Source of the DNA: BP-133 sp040756995
GTDB lineage: Bacteria > Actinomycetota > Acidimicrobiia > IMCC26256 > BP-133
Length of the DNA: 64,000 bases
Assembly (NCBI GenBank): GCA_040756995.1
Contig: JBFLYK010000006.1
Span: 124,001 to 188,000 of the forward strand
Direction: 5' to 3'
Shown piece after piece: positions 32,533-40,914 of this stretch. A program made the position numbers and the translations under genes. Within the stretch, counting starts at the first letter, position 1. Every line of letters begins with the position of its first letter. The notes under the pieces were generated by a model. The model saw only the letters and a list, made by a program, of their open reading frames with translations, did not search any database and was not told the origin of the DNA.

Positions 32533-33507
32533 GTGGAACGCAATCGTCGAGCCGTCCGGGTGCTAGTACTGCTGGCCTGCACCGCCTGGACGCCAAACCG
32601 GGTCGAGCGAGGTCCTGAGATCGGGAGGAAATGGGTCGCCGTCGTAGCGCCGGTCGTCACCGTGGTTGCGGTCGGCGCCGTGGCCATCGCATCCCAGCTC
32701 GGTTCGTCGCACGACGAGCCATCCCGCCCGCGGCCGCCCTTGAAGGCTGAGGGCGCGGAGTCGGGCCTGCCGGTCGGGCCACCGCCGGAGTCAACGTCGA
32801 CCACCGTCCCACCGATGCCGGCGCCGACCACCAGCGCCACCACGTCGCCGGGGTCGCCGGCGACCACGGTCGGCCCGACGCGGGCGCAGGTGGTACCGAC
32901 GACCGGGTCGGCGTCGACCCCAGGGCCGCTCCCGCCGGGGTTCGAGAGTTCGGTCAAGGAGATCGACGCCGCCACGGCGGCGCGCCTGACCGCCTCCTGG
33001 CGGCCCGGGTGCCCGGTGCCGCTGCGCGATCTCCGGCTGGTGACGATCACGCATTGGGGCTTCGACGGGCAGCCCCGACCGGGCGAGCTCGTCGTCCACG
33101 CCGCGCACGCCGAGGGCATCCAGCGGGTCTTCGGCGAACTGTTCGCCGCCGCCTTCCCCATCGACCAGGTCCGCCTGGTGGACGAGTTCGGCGGCGACGA
33201 CGACCGCTCCATGGCGGCCAACAACACTTCGGCGTTCAACTGCCGGCGGGTCCGGGGCTCGACCCGCTGGTCGCAACACGCCTACGGGCGCGCCCTCGAC
33301 ATCAACCCGGTCCAGAACCCGTACGTCACCCCGGACGGGGCTGTCCTTCCGCCCGCCGGACGTGAGTTCCTCCGCCGCGACGCCAGCCGCCAGGGACTGG
33401 TCGTCGCCCGAGGCCCGGTGGTGGCCGCCTTCGGCCGCATCGGCTGGCGCTGGGGAGGCGCCTGGTCGAACCCGGATTACCAGCATTTCTCAGCCAACGG
33501 CCGCTGA
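32533..33507 (+). CDS. Secreted M15-type D-Ala-D-Ala carboxypeptidase-like protein
   Basis: From GTG 32533 the protein has about 324 residues; the exact start is uncertain. A membrane anchor/signal (WVAVVAPVVTVVAVGAVAIASQ) is followed by a Pro/Thr/Ser-rich linker (about 60-135) and a C-terminal peptidase M15 domain: SAFNCRRVRG, the zinc motif SQHAYGRALDIN (His and Asp) and WSNPDYQHFS (second His). Such enzymes trim peptidoglycan stem peptides or act as L-alanyl-D-glutamate peptidases outside the membrane. Confidence 0.8.
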   Translation: MERNRRAVRVLVLLACTAWTPNRVERGPEIGRKWVAVVAPVVTVVAVGAVAIASQLGSSHDEPSRPRPPLKAEGAESGLPVGPPPESTSTTVPPMPAPTTSATTSPGSPATTVGPTRAQVVPTTGSASTPGPLPPGFESSVKEIDAATAARLTASWRPGCPVPLRDLRLVTITHWGFDGQPRPGELVVHAAHAEGIQRVFGELFAAAFPIDQVRLVDEFGGDDDRSMAANNTSAFNCRRVRGSTRWSQHAYGRALDINPVQNPYVTPDGAVLPPAGREFLRRDASRQGLVVARGPVVAAFGRIGWRWGGAWSNPDYQHFSANGR

Positions 33508-33607
33508 AAAACGCGGGCCAAGCGGCCCGGCCGAGCACGACCGAGCGGTGGGTTGACTTCCTCTCCGCCATGGATGATCGTTCGACCGAGCGAGAGAGGG
33601 AGTCGAG

Positions 33608-33985
33608 ATGTCCGCAGGCCGAGCGACGGCTTTTGCCGTCGCGTCTTCATTGCTCGTCGTGGCGGTGGGCCCAACCGCCGCTGCGGCGTCGACGGTCGAC
33701 CAACCTTCGTCCGGGATGTCCGTGGCGGCGCCCGGCAACGGGGAGAGCTATCTCCACAAGCGGGGCCACGAACAGGTCGGCCGCCGGTGCACGCCCCGGG
33801 ACGCCGAGGTGGCAGGGGGCACGATCGTCGGCGCCGGCGGACAGGTCGTCGCCGGCGGGGGAGGGACCGGCGTCGGCTGCGAAACCTTCTACGCCTACGA
33901 GGTCCGCACCGGGGAACCGCAAACCGCCGTCCCCTGGGCGGAGCCCTCCATCTACCTCAGGCCGGGCGGCAGCATCTCCCGCTGA
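33608..33985 (+). CDS. Small secreted protein of unknown function
   Basis: This 125-residue protein has a clear signal peptide (MSAGRATAFAVASSLLVVAVGPTAAAAS) and a mature region of about 97 residues with two Cys (RRCTPRD and VGCETF), a glycine-rich turn (AGGQVVAGGGGTGVG) and a Tyr-rich strand. GAGAGAGGGAGTC directly upstream supports the ATG. I recognise no family. The two Cys may form one disulfide. Confidence 0.6.
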   Translation: MSAGRATAFAVASSLLVVAVGPTAAAASTVDQPSSGMSVAAPGNGESYLHKRGHEQVGRRCTPRDAEVAGGTIVGAGGQVVAGGGGTGVGCETFYAYEVRTGEPQTAVPWAEPSIYLRPGGSISR

Positions 33986-34027
33986 CGCTGCCAGTCCGGC
34001 GGTGAACCACCAGTACGATCCCGCCGC

Positions 34028-34897
34028 ATGAACCGGGATCGACTTTCAACGGGGATGACCACGGCCGACTGGGCCGGCGAGCGGGCGCAGGCCTGGGCAT
34101 CGGTGGCCGACCGCCTCGAGGCCCAGATCGAACCGGTGAGCGACCTGTTGTTCGCCGCCGCCCAGCCGGCGCCCGGGGAGCGTGTGCTCGACGTGGGCTG
34201 CGGCCGAGGCTCCACCACCCGCCGGGCCTCCGAAGTTGTCGGGCCGACCGGAGAAGTCGTCGGACTCGACGTGGCCGCCAACCTCATCGAGGAAGCCCGT
34301 CAGTTTCCTCACGACGGCTCCGCCATCCGGTGGATGGTGGCCGACGCCCAGCGGGCCGAGCTGCCGCCGGCGCACTTCGACCTGATCCTGTCACGCTTCG
34401 GGGTGATGTTCTTCGACGATCCGATAACGGCTTTCGGCAACCTTGCCCGGGCCACGGCCCCCGGCGGCCGGCTGTGCGTGGCCGTGTGGCAGATCCGGGA
34501 CCGGTCGGAGATCATGCAGCGCCCGCTCGACGTGGCCGCCGAGGTCGCCGCCCGCCAGGGCTTTCCGCTCGAGCTTCTCCCCCCGGATGCCGGGCCCTGC
34601 GCTTACGGTGATGCGGCGGTCATGGAGGAGATCCTGGTCGAGTCGGGCTGGTCCGACGCCCGCTTCACCCCGCACCAACTCGACATGTATGCCGGCGGCC
34701 CCGGGCCCGTGTCCGGAGCGGTGGAGGTCGCCCTCACCCTCGGCCCGCTTCAGTTGGCCCTGGCCGAAGCACCGCCAGGATTGATCGACGCCATTCGCGA
34801 TGCGCTCACCACCGATCTCGCCACCGCCCACGACGGTGTCGGCGTCAAGTTGGGGGCGAGCGTGGCGATCGTCACAGCCAACCGAAACGGCGCCTGA
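34028..34897 (+). CDS. SAM-dependent methyltransferase (class I)
   Basis: This 289-residue protein has motif I VLDVGCGRGSTTRRAS, acidic residue in VVGLDVAANLIEEA, and post-motifs DLILSRFGVMFFDD and ATAPGGRLCVAVW, typical of Methyltransf_11/25 enzymes. Substrate is unknown; the FFDDPITAFGNLARA segment is common in ubiquinone/menaquinone-methylase-like proteins of actinobacteria. The next gene begins 15 nt downstream on the same strand. Confidence 0.85.
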   Translation: MNRDRLSTGMTTADWAGERAQAWASVADRLEAQIEPVSDLLFAAAQPAPGERVLDVGCGRGSTTRRASEVVGPTGEVVGLDVAANLIEEARQFPHDGSAIRWMVADAQRAELPPAHFDLILSRFGVMFFDDPITAFGNLARATAPGGRLCVAVWQIRDRSEIMQRPLDVAAEVAARQGFPLELLPPDAGPCAYGDAAVMEEILVESGWSDARFTPHQLDMYAGGPGPVSGAVEVALTLGPLQLALAEAPPGLIDAIRDALTTDLATAHDGVGVKLGASVAIVTANRNGA

Positions 34898-34911
34898 CCC
34901 CGATCAGCGCC

Positions 34912-35694
34912 GTGGCCGCCCGTCCGCCGATCCCCGATGTCAGGCTCTCGAGCGGCGGCCCGATGCCGCTGGTGGGGCTCGGGACATGGGAGTTGTCCGG
35001 CGAGGAGGGATACCGGACCGTCCGCACCGCGCTCGATCTGGGCTACCGGCTCATTGACACGGCAACGATGTACGGCAACGAGGCCGAGATCGGTCGGGCG
35101 ATCCGCGACAGTCGCATCCCTCTCGGGGAGCTGTTTGTCACGACGAAACTGCAGCCGGGCGACGCCGGAAAGGAACGGGAGACGATCCACGCCAGCCTGC
35201 GTGCGCTCAGACTGGAGCGGGTCGACCTCTGGCTGGTGCACTGGCCGCCCCCCGATCGGCTCCTGGTGCGGACCTGGGAGCGGGTGCTGGCCGCCCGGGA
35301 CGACGGACTGGCCGCCGCCGTCGGGGTCAGCAACTACAGCATCCCCCAGATTGACCGGCTCGTCGCCGAGACCGGGGAAGGGCCGGTCGTCAATCAGATC
35401 CCGTGGGCGCCGGCGCTGTTCGACCCCGGCCTGCTGGCCGCCAGTCGGGAGCGCGGCGTTGTCCTCGAGGGATATTCGCCGTTCAAGAACACCAACCTCG
35501 CGGACCCCGAGCTACTCGCCATCGCCGGTCACCACGGCGTCACCGCGGCCCAGGTGGTGGTGCGGTGGCACATCCAGCACGAGATCGTCGTGATCCCGAA
35601 GTCGGCGTCGGCGGCGCGCCTCGAGCAGAACCTCGATGTGTTGCACTTCGAGCTGTCCGACGCCGAGATGCGGACCCTCGATCGCTGGCATTGA
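34912..35694 (+). CDS. Aldo/keto reductase
   Basis: This 260-residue AKR starts with GTG 34912. Catalytic Asp and Tyr are in YRLIDTATMYGNEAEIG, Lys in LFVTTKLQPGD and His in DLWLVHWPPPD. The C-terminal NADPH clamp is VIPKSASAARLEQNLDV. The short length and GLGTWELSGEE start place it near AKR5-type prokaryotic reductases such as 2,5-diketo-gluconate reductase. It probably forms an operon with the methyltransferase. Confidence 0.88.
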   Translation: MAARPPIPDVRLSSGGPMPLVGLGTWELSGEEGYRTVRTALDLGYRLIDTATMYGNEAEIGRAIRDSRIPLGELFVTTKLQPGDAGKERETIHASLRALRLERVDLWLVHWPPPDRLLVRTWERVLAARDDGLAAAVGVSNYSIPQIDRLVAETGEGPVVNQIPWAPALFDPGLLAASRERGVVLEGYSPFKNTNLADPELLAIAGHHGVTAAQVVVRWHIQHEIVVIPKSASAARLEQNLDVLHFELSDAEMRTLDRWH

Positions 35695-36350
35695 TCAGGT
35701 CTCGCCGCGGTGGGCCGCCAGCCGGGCGGAGAGGAGCCAGGCGGCGGCGGTGACGGCGACACCGACGGCAGCCGGTAGGAGTGGAAGGGGTTCGGATCGT
35801 GCTGCCGACGCAGTGGTCCGGATCGCGGCGTTGGCCGGCGACGCCGCGGCAGCCAGGCTGACCAGACTCAGCGAGACGGTGGCCAGATGGCGTAGCCCGT
35901 CCGGCGCAGGACGGGCGGATTGCACAGCGCACCGATGGCCGTGCCCAGCAGGACACACAGCAGGGACGACGCCGCGGCGCTTCCGGCGACGGCGGCGACT
36001 GTTCGGCCCCCGGCCGGGCCCTTGCTGATGGCGGATGCCCAGGCCGTACCGAAGGCCATGAGGACGAGGCCGCCACCGGCGGCGACGGTGAGCGCCGCGA
36101 CATGGAGCCGTTCGCTGCGGCCGCCGGCCGCGGCGCAGGCCCGGGCGCTTCCCGGTTCGCCGGTGAGGACGGTGCGGGTGAGCCAGCACACCGCCGGGAG
36201 CAGCATGGCGGCCGTCCAGCTGAGCGAGTCGCCGAGCGGCTGTCCGGGATGCGATCCCACGACCACGAGCAGGGCGTAACACAACGTCGGCGGTAGCCAC
36301 CGCTGCGACCGGAGGAGCAAGGCCAGCTGGTAGCGGATCAGTGCGCCCAT
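35695..36350 (-). pseudogene. ABC transporter membrane component, frameshifted
   Basis: From ATG 36348-36350 (MGALIRYQLALLLRSQRW) a hydrophobic protein with about five membrane segments is readable to GALCNPPVLRRTGYAI, then ends at a stop near 35868. The -1 frame continues at the same point with LATVSLSLVSLAAAASPANAA and a last helix (LLPAAVGVAVTAAAWLLSA) to a stop at 35695. One missing C after ATC, at about 35885, restores a 218-residue protein. It may be a true mutation or a sequencing/assembly error. It lies 4 nt after the ATPase gene, so it is the permease partner. Confidence 0.72.
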
Positions 36351-36354
36351 CGCC

Positions 36355-37197
36355 TCACCGCCCTGCCTGTTCGACCCGGCGGACGCGCAGCCCGAGCGCC
36401 GGGTCGAGGACCAGACGCAGCACCTCATCGGACGAGCCGGCGTCGACGGCCAACTCGACCGCGCCGCTCTCGAGCAGCCGGGCGTGTTGGAGGCCGTCGT
36501 AAGTGGCCGAGAGCAGCTCGGCGACCCGGGGCCCGGCGACCTCGATCAGCATGGTCGTCCCATCAGCCCGTGCGGCGGCAGCCGGGTCGGTGCGGCGTTC
36601 GACCCGAGACGCCTCGACCACCCAGCGCTCGGTCACGAGCCCGGCCATCGCCGCCGGATCGTGGTCGACGAACACCGTGGCCGCGCCCGCCGCCTGCCGC
36701 TCACCCACCGCCTCCCGCAGGGCGACCCGGGCGGCCCGGTCCAAGCCGGTGGCCGCCTCGTCGAGGACGAGCACCGGCGGACGGGCCATGAACCCCTGGA
36801 CCAGCGCCACCTTCTGGGCTGTCCCCTTGGAGAGACTTGCCATCGGCCAGCGAATGAAGGGTGTCAGGCCGAACCGGGCCGACCAGTCATCGATCGCTTC
36901 ATCGATGTCGGGCCCGGCAACGCCGTGCACCCGGCCCAGGTGCGTCAGGTATTGGCGCACCGTCAACGGCAGCGCGGCGTTGAACCGCTCCGGCACGTAG
37001 GCCGTGGCGACCCGGCCGTGGACGGTGCCCCGGCTCGGTCTCGTCACCCCGGCCAGGACCCGCAGCAGCGTCGATTTTCCGCTTCCGTTGCGCCCGTCGA
37101 CCCTGATGACGGCGCCGGCGGTCACATCCACGCTGACATCGCGGACCACCCACGGCCCCCGCTTGTAGCGCTTGGCGACGGCGGTCAGCGACAGCAT
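36355..37197 (-). CDS. ABC transporter ATP-binding protein
   Basis: The 280-residue protein starts at ATG 37195-37197 (MLSLTAVAKRYKRGPWVVRDVSVDV). Walker A is GRNGSGKST, the signature is an atypical LSKGTAQK, and Walker B is VLVLDEAATGLD, with H-loop VDHD. The C-terminal extension (about 200-280) is typical of ATPases paired with small ABC-2 permeases. Its partner downstream is frameshifted, so the transporter may be inactive. Confidence 0.88.
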   Translation of the reverse strand: MLSLTAVAKRYKRGPWVVRDVSVDVTAGAVIRVDGRNGSGKSTLLRVLAGVTRPSRGTVHGRVATAYVPERFNAALPLTVRQYLTHLGRVHGVAGPDIDEAIDDWSARFGLTPFIRWPMASLSKGTAQKVALVQGFMARPPVLVLDEAATGLDRAARVALREAVGERQAAGAATVFVDHDPAAMAGLVTERWVVEASRVERRTDPAAAARADGTTMLIEVAGPRVAELLSATYDGLQHARLLESGAVELAVDAGSSDEVLRLVLDPALGLRVRRVEQAGR

Positions 37198-37313
37198 GGT
37201 CCCATTGTCGACCCCGCGGCCGCAGCAGTTGAGTCGCCCCTGAACCACACGGCTTTGGGCGGTCGAATCGGTCAAGAGTCGACAATTGGGACGGATCGCT
37301 TGGCGGCAAGCCC

Positions 37314-37709
37314 TCAGCTGGAGGCCTGCCAGCACAGCAGGGCGAGAATCGGCCAGACCAGCGGGACTGGCAGCCGGAGAACGTTCCGGGGCCGATGGCG
37401 GACGGTCCAGAGCGCGACGGCGGTCGCGGCCAGCCACATGGCGGAGACCCAACGCAAAGTTGCCGTTCTTGGGTTGGCGTCCTCGGCCACGGCCAGCGTG
37501 ATCAGCACGCCTCCGAGGGCGAAGGCGAACAGGCCCACCAGGTGCCAGGTCACCCGCAGCATGGCGACGGTCAGCGACGGCGGCCCGACCACCGTTCCCG
37601 GAAGGCGCTCCTCGGTCAGCGTCGGCAGCACGGCGACGAAGCCCACGATCTCGTGCCCTCCGGCCAACAGCACGCTCATCAAGCCGGCAATTCCCAGTCC
37701 CACGTCCAT
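37314..37709 (-). CDS. Four-helix membrane protein of unknown function
   Basis: This 131-residue protein is mostly membrane segments: IAGLMSVLLAGGHEIVGFVAVL, WHLVGLFAFALGGVLITLAV, WVSAMWLAATAVALWTV and VPLVWPILALLCWQA. Conserved-looking polar residues (His/Glu in GGHEIVG, RVTWH) sit inside helices. I do not recognise the family. It lies upstream of the ABC genes on the same strand but 117 nt away. Confidence 0.55.
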   Translation of the reverse strand: MDVGLGIAGLMSVLLAGGHEIVGFVAVLPTLTEERLPGTVVGPPSLTVAMLRVTWHLVGLFAFALGGVLITLAVAEDANPRTATLRWVSAMWLAATAVALWTVRHRPRNVLRLPVPLVWPILALLCWQASS

Positions 37710-37794
37710 CGGCGCACCTCCCGGCTCACGTCACGGTGGCTGACGGAGACCCCCGCTCTGGCCAGACCGAAACGCCAGGTCTATCGTCAGCCTC

Positions 37795-38184
37795 ATGGGG
37801 AATACGACGAAGCTCGGCGCCGTCGTCATCGCCATCGCTGGGCTCCTCACCACCATTGGGATGGTGTCCCACGAGGAAGCGGGGGCGACGCCGGCGTTCA
37901 CGGTCCAAGAGGGCAACCCGACGATCACCATCACGAACGAGGGCACCTACTTCACGTTCAACCCGACCAGTCTGGAGGCCAAGGTCGGGCAACCCATCAC
38001 CGTCACGAACCAGGATTCCTATGGGGTTCACAGTGTGACCGAGAAGAGCCGCTCCTTCTCCGTGGACGTCCCGCCGAAGGAAAGCAGGACGCTGACGGTG
38101 ACGAAGGCGGGGAACTACGAGTACCTCTGCGATTGGCACACTGACGCCCACCAACCAAAGTACGCGTCGCTGAACGTCTCCTGA
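37795..38184 (+). CDS. Secreted cupredoxin-like copper protein
   Basis: This 129-residue protein has an N-terminal signal/anchor (LGAVVIAIAGLLTTIGMV) and a plastocyanin-like domain: FNPTSLEAKVGQPITVTNQDSYGVHSVT (His79), KAGNYEYLCDWHTDAHQ (Cys112, His115). The usual axial Met is absent; His119 or Gln120 occupies that region, which would alter redox potential. It is a single-domain electron carrier outside the membrane, with no partner oxidase or reductase nearby. Confidence 0.82.
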   Translation: MGNTTKLGAVVIAIAGLLTTIGMVSHEEAGATPAFTVQEGNPTITITNEGTYFTFNPTSLEAKVGQPITVTNQDSYGVHSVTEKSRSFSVDVPPKESRTLTVTKAGNYEYLCDWHTDAHQPKYASLNVS

Positions 38185-38219
38185 GCGGCTCCGTCGAGGG
38201 CGCCCAGGTAGCGGTGGAC

Positions 38220-38261
38220 GGGGCCGGGGCACTCCGCGGCAACCGTGAGGTCCCCGGCCCC
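38220..38261. terminator. Inverted repeat between convergent genes
   Basis: GGGGCCGGGG (38220-38229) and CCCCGGCCCC (38252-38261) are perfect 10-bp complementary arms around a 22-nt loop. They lie between the convergent cupredoxin and OsmC genes, which fits a bidirectional terminator without T-tracts. Confidence 0.45.
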
Positions 38262-38298
38262 AGCCGGTGGGCGGCCGCCATCGCCGCCGGGGCGGACG

Positions 38299-38814
38299 TC
38301 AGAGCTTCTTGACCTCGGAGCGGATCGGTGTGCCCTTCAGGACGTTCTGGGTGACGGGCGAGCCGTTCTCGGCGGCCACCCGGATCTCCTCGAGGACGGC
38401 GGGGTCGGCGTCGGTGTCGACCTCGACGGTGTAGGAGATGTTGAGGTAACCGGGAGGCACGCTCGGGTCAAGGGCCAGGTAGCCGCGCAGGTCGTAGTCG
38501 CCGCGGGTTTCGATGCGGAGGGCCCGGAAATCGATTCCCCGCCGGTTGGCGTGGGTCACCCACCCGATCTGGAGGCACGTGCCGACGGCGGCCAGGAGGA
38601 GCTCCATGGGGTCGATGGCCTTGTCGGTTCCCCCGAGCGGGGTGGGCTCGTCGGTCTCGATCGTGAAGGAGCGGGCGGTGGTGCGGGCCAGCGACCCGTC
38701 GACCCACTCGGTCACAGTGGTGAAGCTGCCCTGGGCGAGTGCGGGATCGTTGCGGATGGCCTCTTTCGTCTGGTCGAAGGTGTCCATGTCGAGGTTGAAG
38801 CAGCTGCGGGTCAT
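38299..38814 (-). CDS. OsmC-like protein, downstream copy
   Basis: The 171-residue OsmC-fold protein starts at ATG 38812-38814 after GGAAGGAGGAAC. Core blocks are TTARSFTIETDEPTPLGGTDKAIDPMELLLAAVGTCLQIGWVTHANRRGI and VEVDTDADPAVLEEI. Only one Cys (GTC) is in the usual active-site region, as in YhfA-like members, so peroxidase activity of the Ohr kind is not assured. It overlaps its paralogue by 4 nt. Confidence 0.82.
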   Translation of the reverse strand: MTRSCFNLDMDTFDQTKEAIRNDPALAQGSFTTVTEWVDGSLARTTARSFTIETDEPTPLGGTDKAIDPMELLLAAVGTCLQIGWVTHANRRGIDFRALRIETRGDYDLRGYLALDPSVPPGYLNISYTVEVDTDADPAVLEEIRVAAENGSPVTQNVLKGTPIRSEVKKL

Positions 38815-39329
38815 GTTCCTCCTTCCACCCAACCCCTGAGCGGGGTGGCGTTCTTCACGTTGTCGAACATCGGGGAGGTCGCTTCGACGCCGGCCCTGAT
38901 CTCCTCCAGGGTCTCGGGCGGCGCGTCGCTGTCGACCCGGACGGTGTATTCGATCGACTGGAACCCCGGCCGGGCGTCACCACCCAAGCCCAGGTAGCCG
39001 CGCATGTCGTAGCTACCGGTCACCTGGACTTCGAGGCTCCGGTACTCGATGCCCCGCTGCACGGCGTGGGTGACCCACCCCACCGTGATGCACGTTCCGA
39101 CGGCGGCGAGGACGAGCTCCATGGGGTCGACGGCGGCGTCCGTGCCGCCGAGGACGGTTGGCTCGTCGGTCTGGAGCGTGAACGAGCGCGCCGTGGTCCG
39201 GGCCCGGGCGCCCTCCTCCCAGGTCGTCACGGTGGTGAACGAAGCCAGCCCGGTGCTGGGATCGGCCGCCACCGCCGCCCGGGTGGCCTCGTAGGCCGAC
39301 AGGTCAACGGTGGAACGCCGCTTCGCCAC
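38811..39329 (-). CDS. OsmC-like protein, upstream copy
   Basis: From GTG 39327-39329 (VAKRRSTVDLSAYEATRAAVAAD, after GAGGCGA) the protein has 172 residues and is about half identical to the downstream copy: TTARSFTLQTDEPTVLGGTDAAVDPMELVLAAVGTCITVGWVTHAVQRGI. Tandem OsmC copies with a 4-nt overlap suggest a heterodimer, since OsmC proteins are obligate dimers with shared active sites (inference). A palindrome 10 nt upstream and a divergent GntR gene point to dedicated control. Confidence 0.8.
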   Translation of the reverse strand: MAKRRSTVDLSAYEATRAAVAADPSTGLASFTTVTTWEEGARARTTARSFTLQTDEPTVLGGTDAAVDPMELVLAAVGTCITVGWVTHAVQRGIEYRSLEVQVTGSYDMRGYLGLGGDARPGFQSIEYTVRVDSDAPPETLEEIRAGVEATSPMFDNVKNATPLRGWVEGGT

Positions 39330-39338
39330 GCTCGCCTC

Positions 39339-39354
39339 ATTTGTCCGGACAAAT
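39339..39354. promoter_or_regulatory. Perfect palindromic operator between OsmC pair and GntR
   Basis: ATTTGTCCGGACAAAT is a perfect 16-bp palindrome 10 nt upstream of the OsmC start and 87 nt upstream of the divergent regulator. The GTC-CGGAC core is of the kind bound by HutC-subfamily GntR dimers (typical TNGTCTAGACNA). Confidence 0.68.
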
Positions 39355-39440
39355 CCGCCGAGGAGTGTACTCTTCCCTGCGGTGATGTCCAGTGGGCGCC
39401 GCACCGACCCCGAACAGAGAAGGAAGTCTGCGGTTCCGTG

Positions 39441-40148
39441 ATGCCGGCTGAGTCAGCTCCGCCGCTGTGGGCCGCGGTGCTCGACGACCTCCGCACCCGG
39501 CTGGCCAGGGGCGAGTTTGCCGAGCGGTTCCCGACCGACCGGGAGCTGACCGCTCACTACGGGATCAGCCGGCACACCGCCCGGGAAGCGGTGCGGCGGC
39601 TGGGGGTCGTCGACCGGCGTCCTCGCCTCGGAGGACGGATCCGCCGGCCACCCACCGCCCTGGAGAACCTCGGCGCGACGCTACAGGCGCTCGGTGTCCG
39701 CCTCACCCTGGCCGGCGCCAGCCGCCGGCGGCGCCGTTCCCGCCGCATCGCCTCGGCTCTCGGCGTGACCGAGGCCAAGCCCATGGACGTTCTGGTTCAA
39801 GTTCTGCTGGCCGACGGCCAGCCGCTGCTCGTCTCCGAGCTCTGGCTCCCCGCCGGGTGCCCGCTGTCGGACGCCGATGTCGCTCCGCTCCTCGGAGTTG
39901 GGGCCTCGTCCGAGATCGCCCGGGTCGTCGACGAGTCGGTGCTCCCCGCTGTCGCCACCGCCGAAACCTCGGACGCGCTCAACCTCCCGGCCGGTGCTGC
40001 GGTCTTCTGCGCCGACCAGCTCATCGCAGTCCCGGACCATCCCGGCGCCTGGCATCGGGCCTTCATCCGGCCGGAACGGTATCGCTGCGTCGTCCGTTGG
40101 GAACCGGCATCGGATGGTCCGAACCCCTGGCCCTGCCCGACGAGATAA
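39441..40148 (+). CDS. GntR-family (HutC/UTRA) regulator
   Basis: This 235-residue regulator has an N-terminal winged helix (LWAAVLDDLRTRLARGEFAERFPTDRELTAHYGISRHTAREAVRRL) and a UTRA-type effector domain (about 75-235; LGVTEAKPMDVLVQVLLADGQPLLVSELWLPAGCPL). GTG 39438 immediately before the ATG is an equally possible start. It is divergent from the OsmC pair, which it probably controls through the palindrome at 39339. The effector is unknown. Confidence 0.87.
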   Translation: MPAESAPPLWAAVLDDLRTRLARGEFAERFPTDRELTAHYGISRHTAREAVRRLGVVDRRPRLGGRIRRPPTALENLGATLQALGVRLTLAGASRRRRRSRRIASALGVTEAKPMDVLVQVLLADGQPLLVSELWLPAGCPLSDADVAPLLGVGASSEIARVVDESVLPAVATAETSDALNLPAGAAVFCADQLIAVPDHPGAWHRAFIRPERYRCVVRWEPASDGPNPWPCPTR

Positions 40149-40228
40149 CGGCCCGAGAGCACACCCCGTTGGACGGCAGGCTCAAGCGACTCGACGCGGG
40201 ACGGCTGAGACGACGATGAGCCGGGGAT

Positions 40229-40624
40229 TTACGTCGGCGCTGCAACCTTCAGACCAAGCTCCTCGGCGACGGTCTTCATCCGGGCGTCATAGGTGACGAT
40301 CTGGCCAAGATCCTCGCCAAGTTGCTGGGCGGTGGCGAGATGGATGGCGTCAAGTGTCCGCATCTCTTCGGGGAGTAGGCCTCCAGCAGCACGCAAAACG
40401 GTGTCGCTCACCCGGACCAGGTCGATGCGGGCGAGGACAGCCTCGCCCCGGCGGGTGGCCGCCGGGCCGGACGGCAGGAGTGCCCGGCCCACCTCGGCCC
40501 GTGCCAAGGCGCTCGAGACGTAGGGTTTGCGGCGTCGGAGGTAGCGACGGAGCGCGCTCGATTCCGGCTCGGCGACGACCAGCTTCACGATGGCGGACGA
40601 GTCGAGGTACGTCGCCCTCGTCAC
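40229..40624 (-). CDS. vapC: VapC-type PIN-domain toxin 1
   Basis: This 131-residue PIN RNase has the acidic site: Asp8 (TYLDSSAIVKLV), Glu in SALARAEVGRAL, Asp in MRTLDAIHLATA and Asp in IVTYDARM. VapC toxins cleave specific RNAs, often tRNA or the rRNA sarcin-ricin loop. The start overlaps the antitoxin stop by 4 nt, the usual coupling. Confidence 0.92.
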   Translation of the reverse strand: MTRATYLDSSAIVKLVVAEPESSALRRYLRRRKPYVSSALARAEVGRALLPSGPAATRRGEAVLARIDLVRVSDTVLRAAGGLLPEEMRTLDAIHLATAQQLGEDLGQIVTYDARMKTVAEELGLKVAAPT

Positions 40625-40896
40625 CGCTCGTCGCGCCGCAGTCGCTCAAGGACGGCTGACGGCGCGTCGTGCCCCGTCGGCACCGGCAGCGGGTCGGGGA
40701 GATCGTCGAGGTCTCCTTCCCCGGGCACAATTTCACCGGACGCCCGGAGCCGTTCCAGCGGGCTTCCACCCGGCACGGGCGCGAGGATGGCCACCGGCCG
40801 CCCGCGGTCAGTGACCTCGATGGTCTCCCCGCGAGCGACGAGGCGCAGCAACTCGCTCGCCCGCTGCCGGAGCTCGCGCACGCCAACACTTAGCAT
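40621..40896 (-). CDS. vapB: Phd/YefM-type antitoxin 1
   Basis: This 91-residue antitoxin has a Phd/YefM DNA-binding N-terminus (MLSVGVRELRQRASELLRLVARGETIEVTDRGRPVAILAPV) and an acidic, flexible C-terminus (GDLDDLPDPLPVPTG) expected to wrap the toxin. An 8-bp inverted repeat covers its start codon, and transcription may be leaderless. Confidence 0.9.
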   Translation of the reverse strand: MLSVGVRELRQRASELLRLVARGETIEVTDRGRPVAILAPVPGGSPLERLRASGEIVPGEGDLDDLPDPLPVPTGHDAPSAVLERLRRDER

Positions 40897-40914
40897 GTGC
40901 TATTTGTAGCACAT
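40895..40914. promoter_or_regulatory. Operator of toxin-antitoxin locus 1
   Basis: Perfect arms ATGTGCTA and TAGCACAT flank a 4-nt TTTG centre, overlapping the antitoxin start codon. This is the expected autoregulatory site for the antitoxin/toxin complex. Confidence 0.7.
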
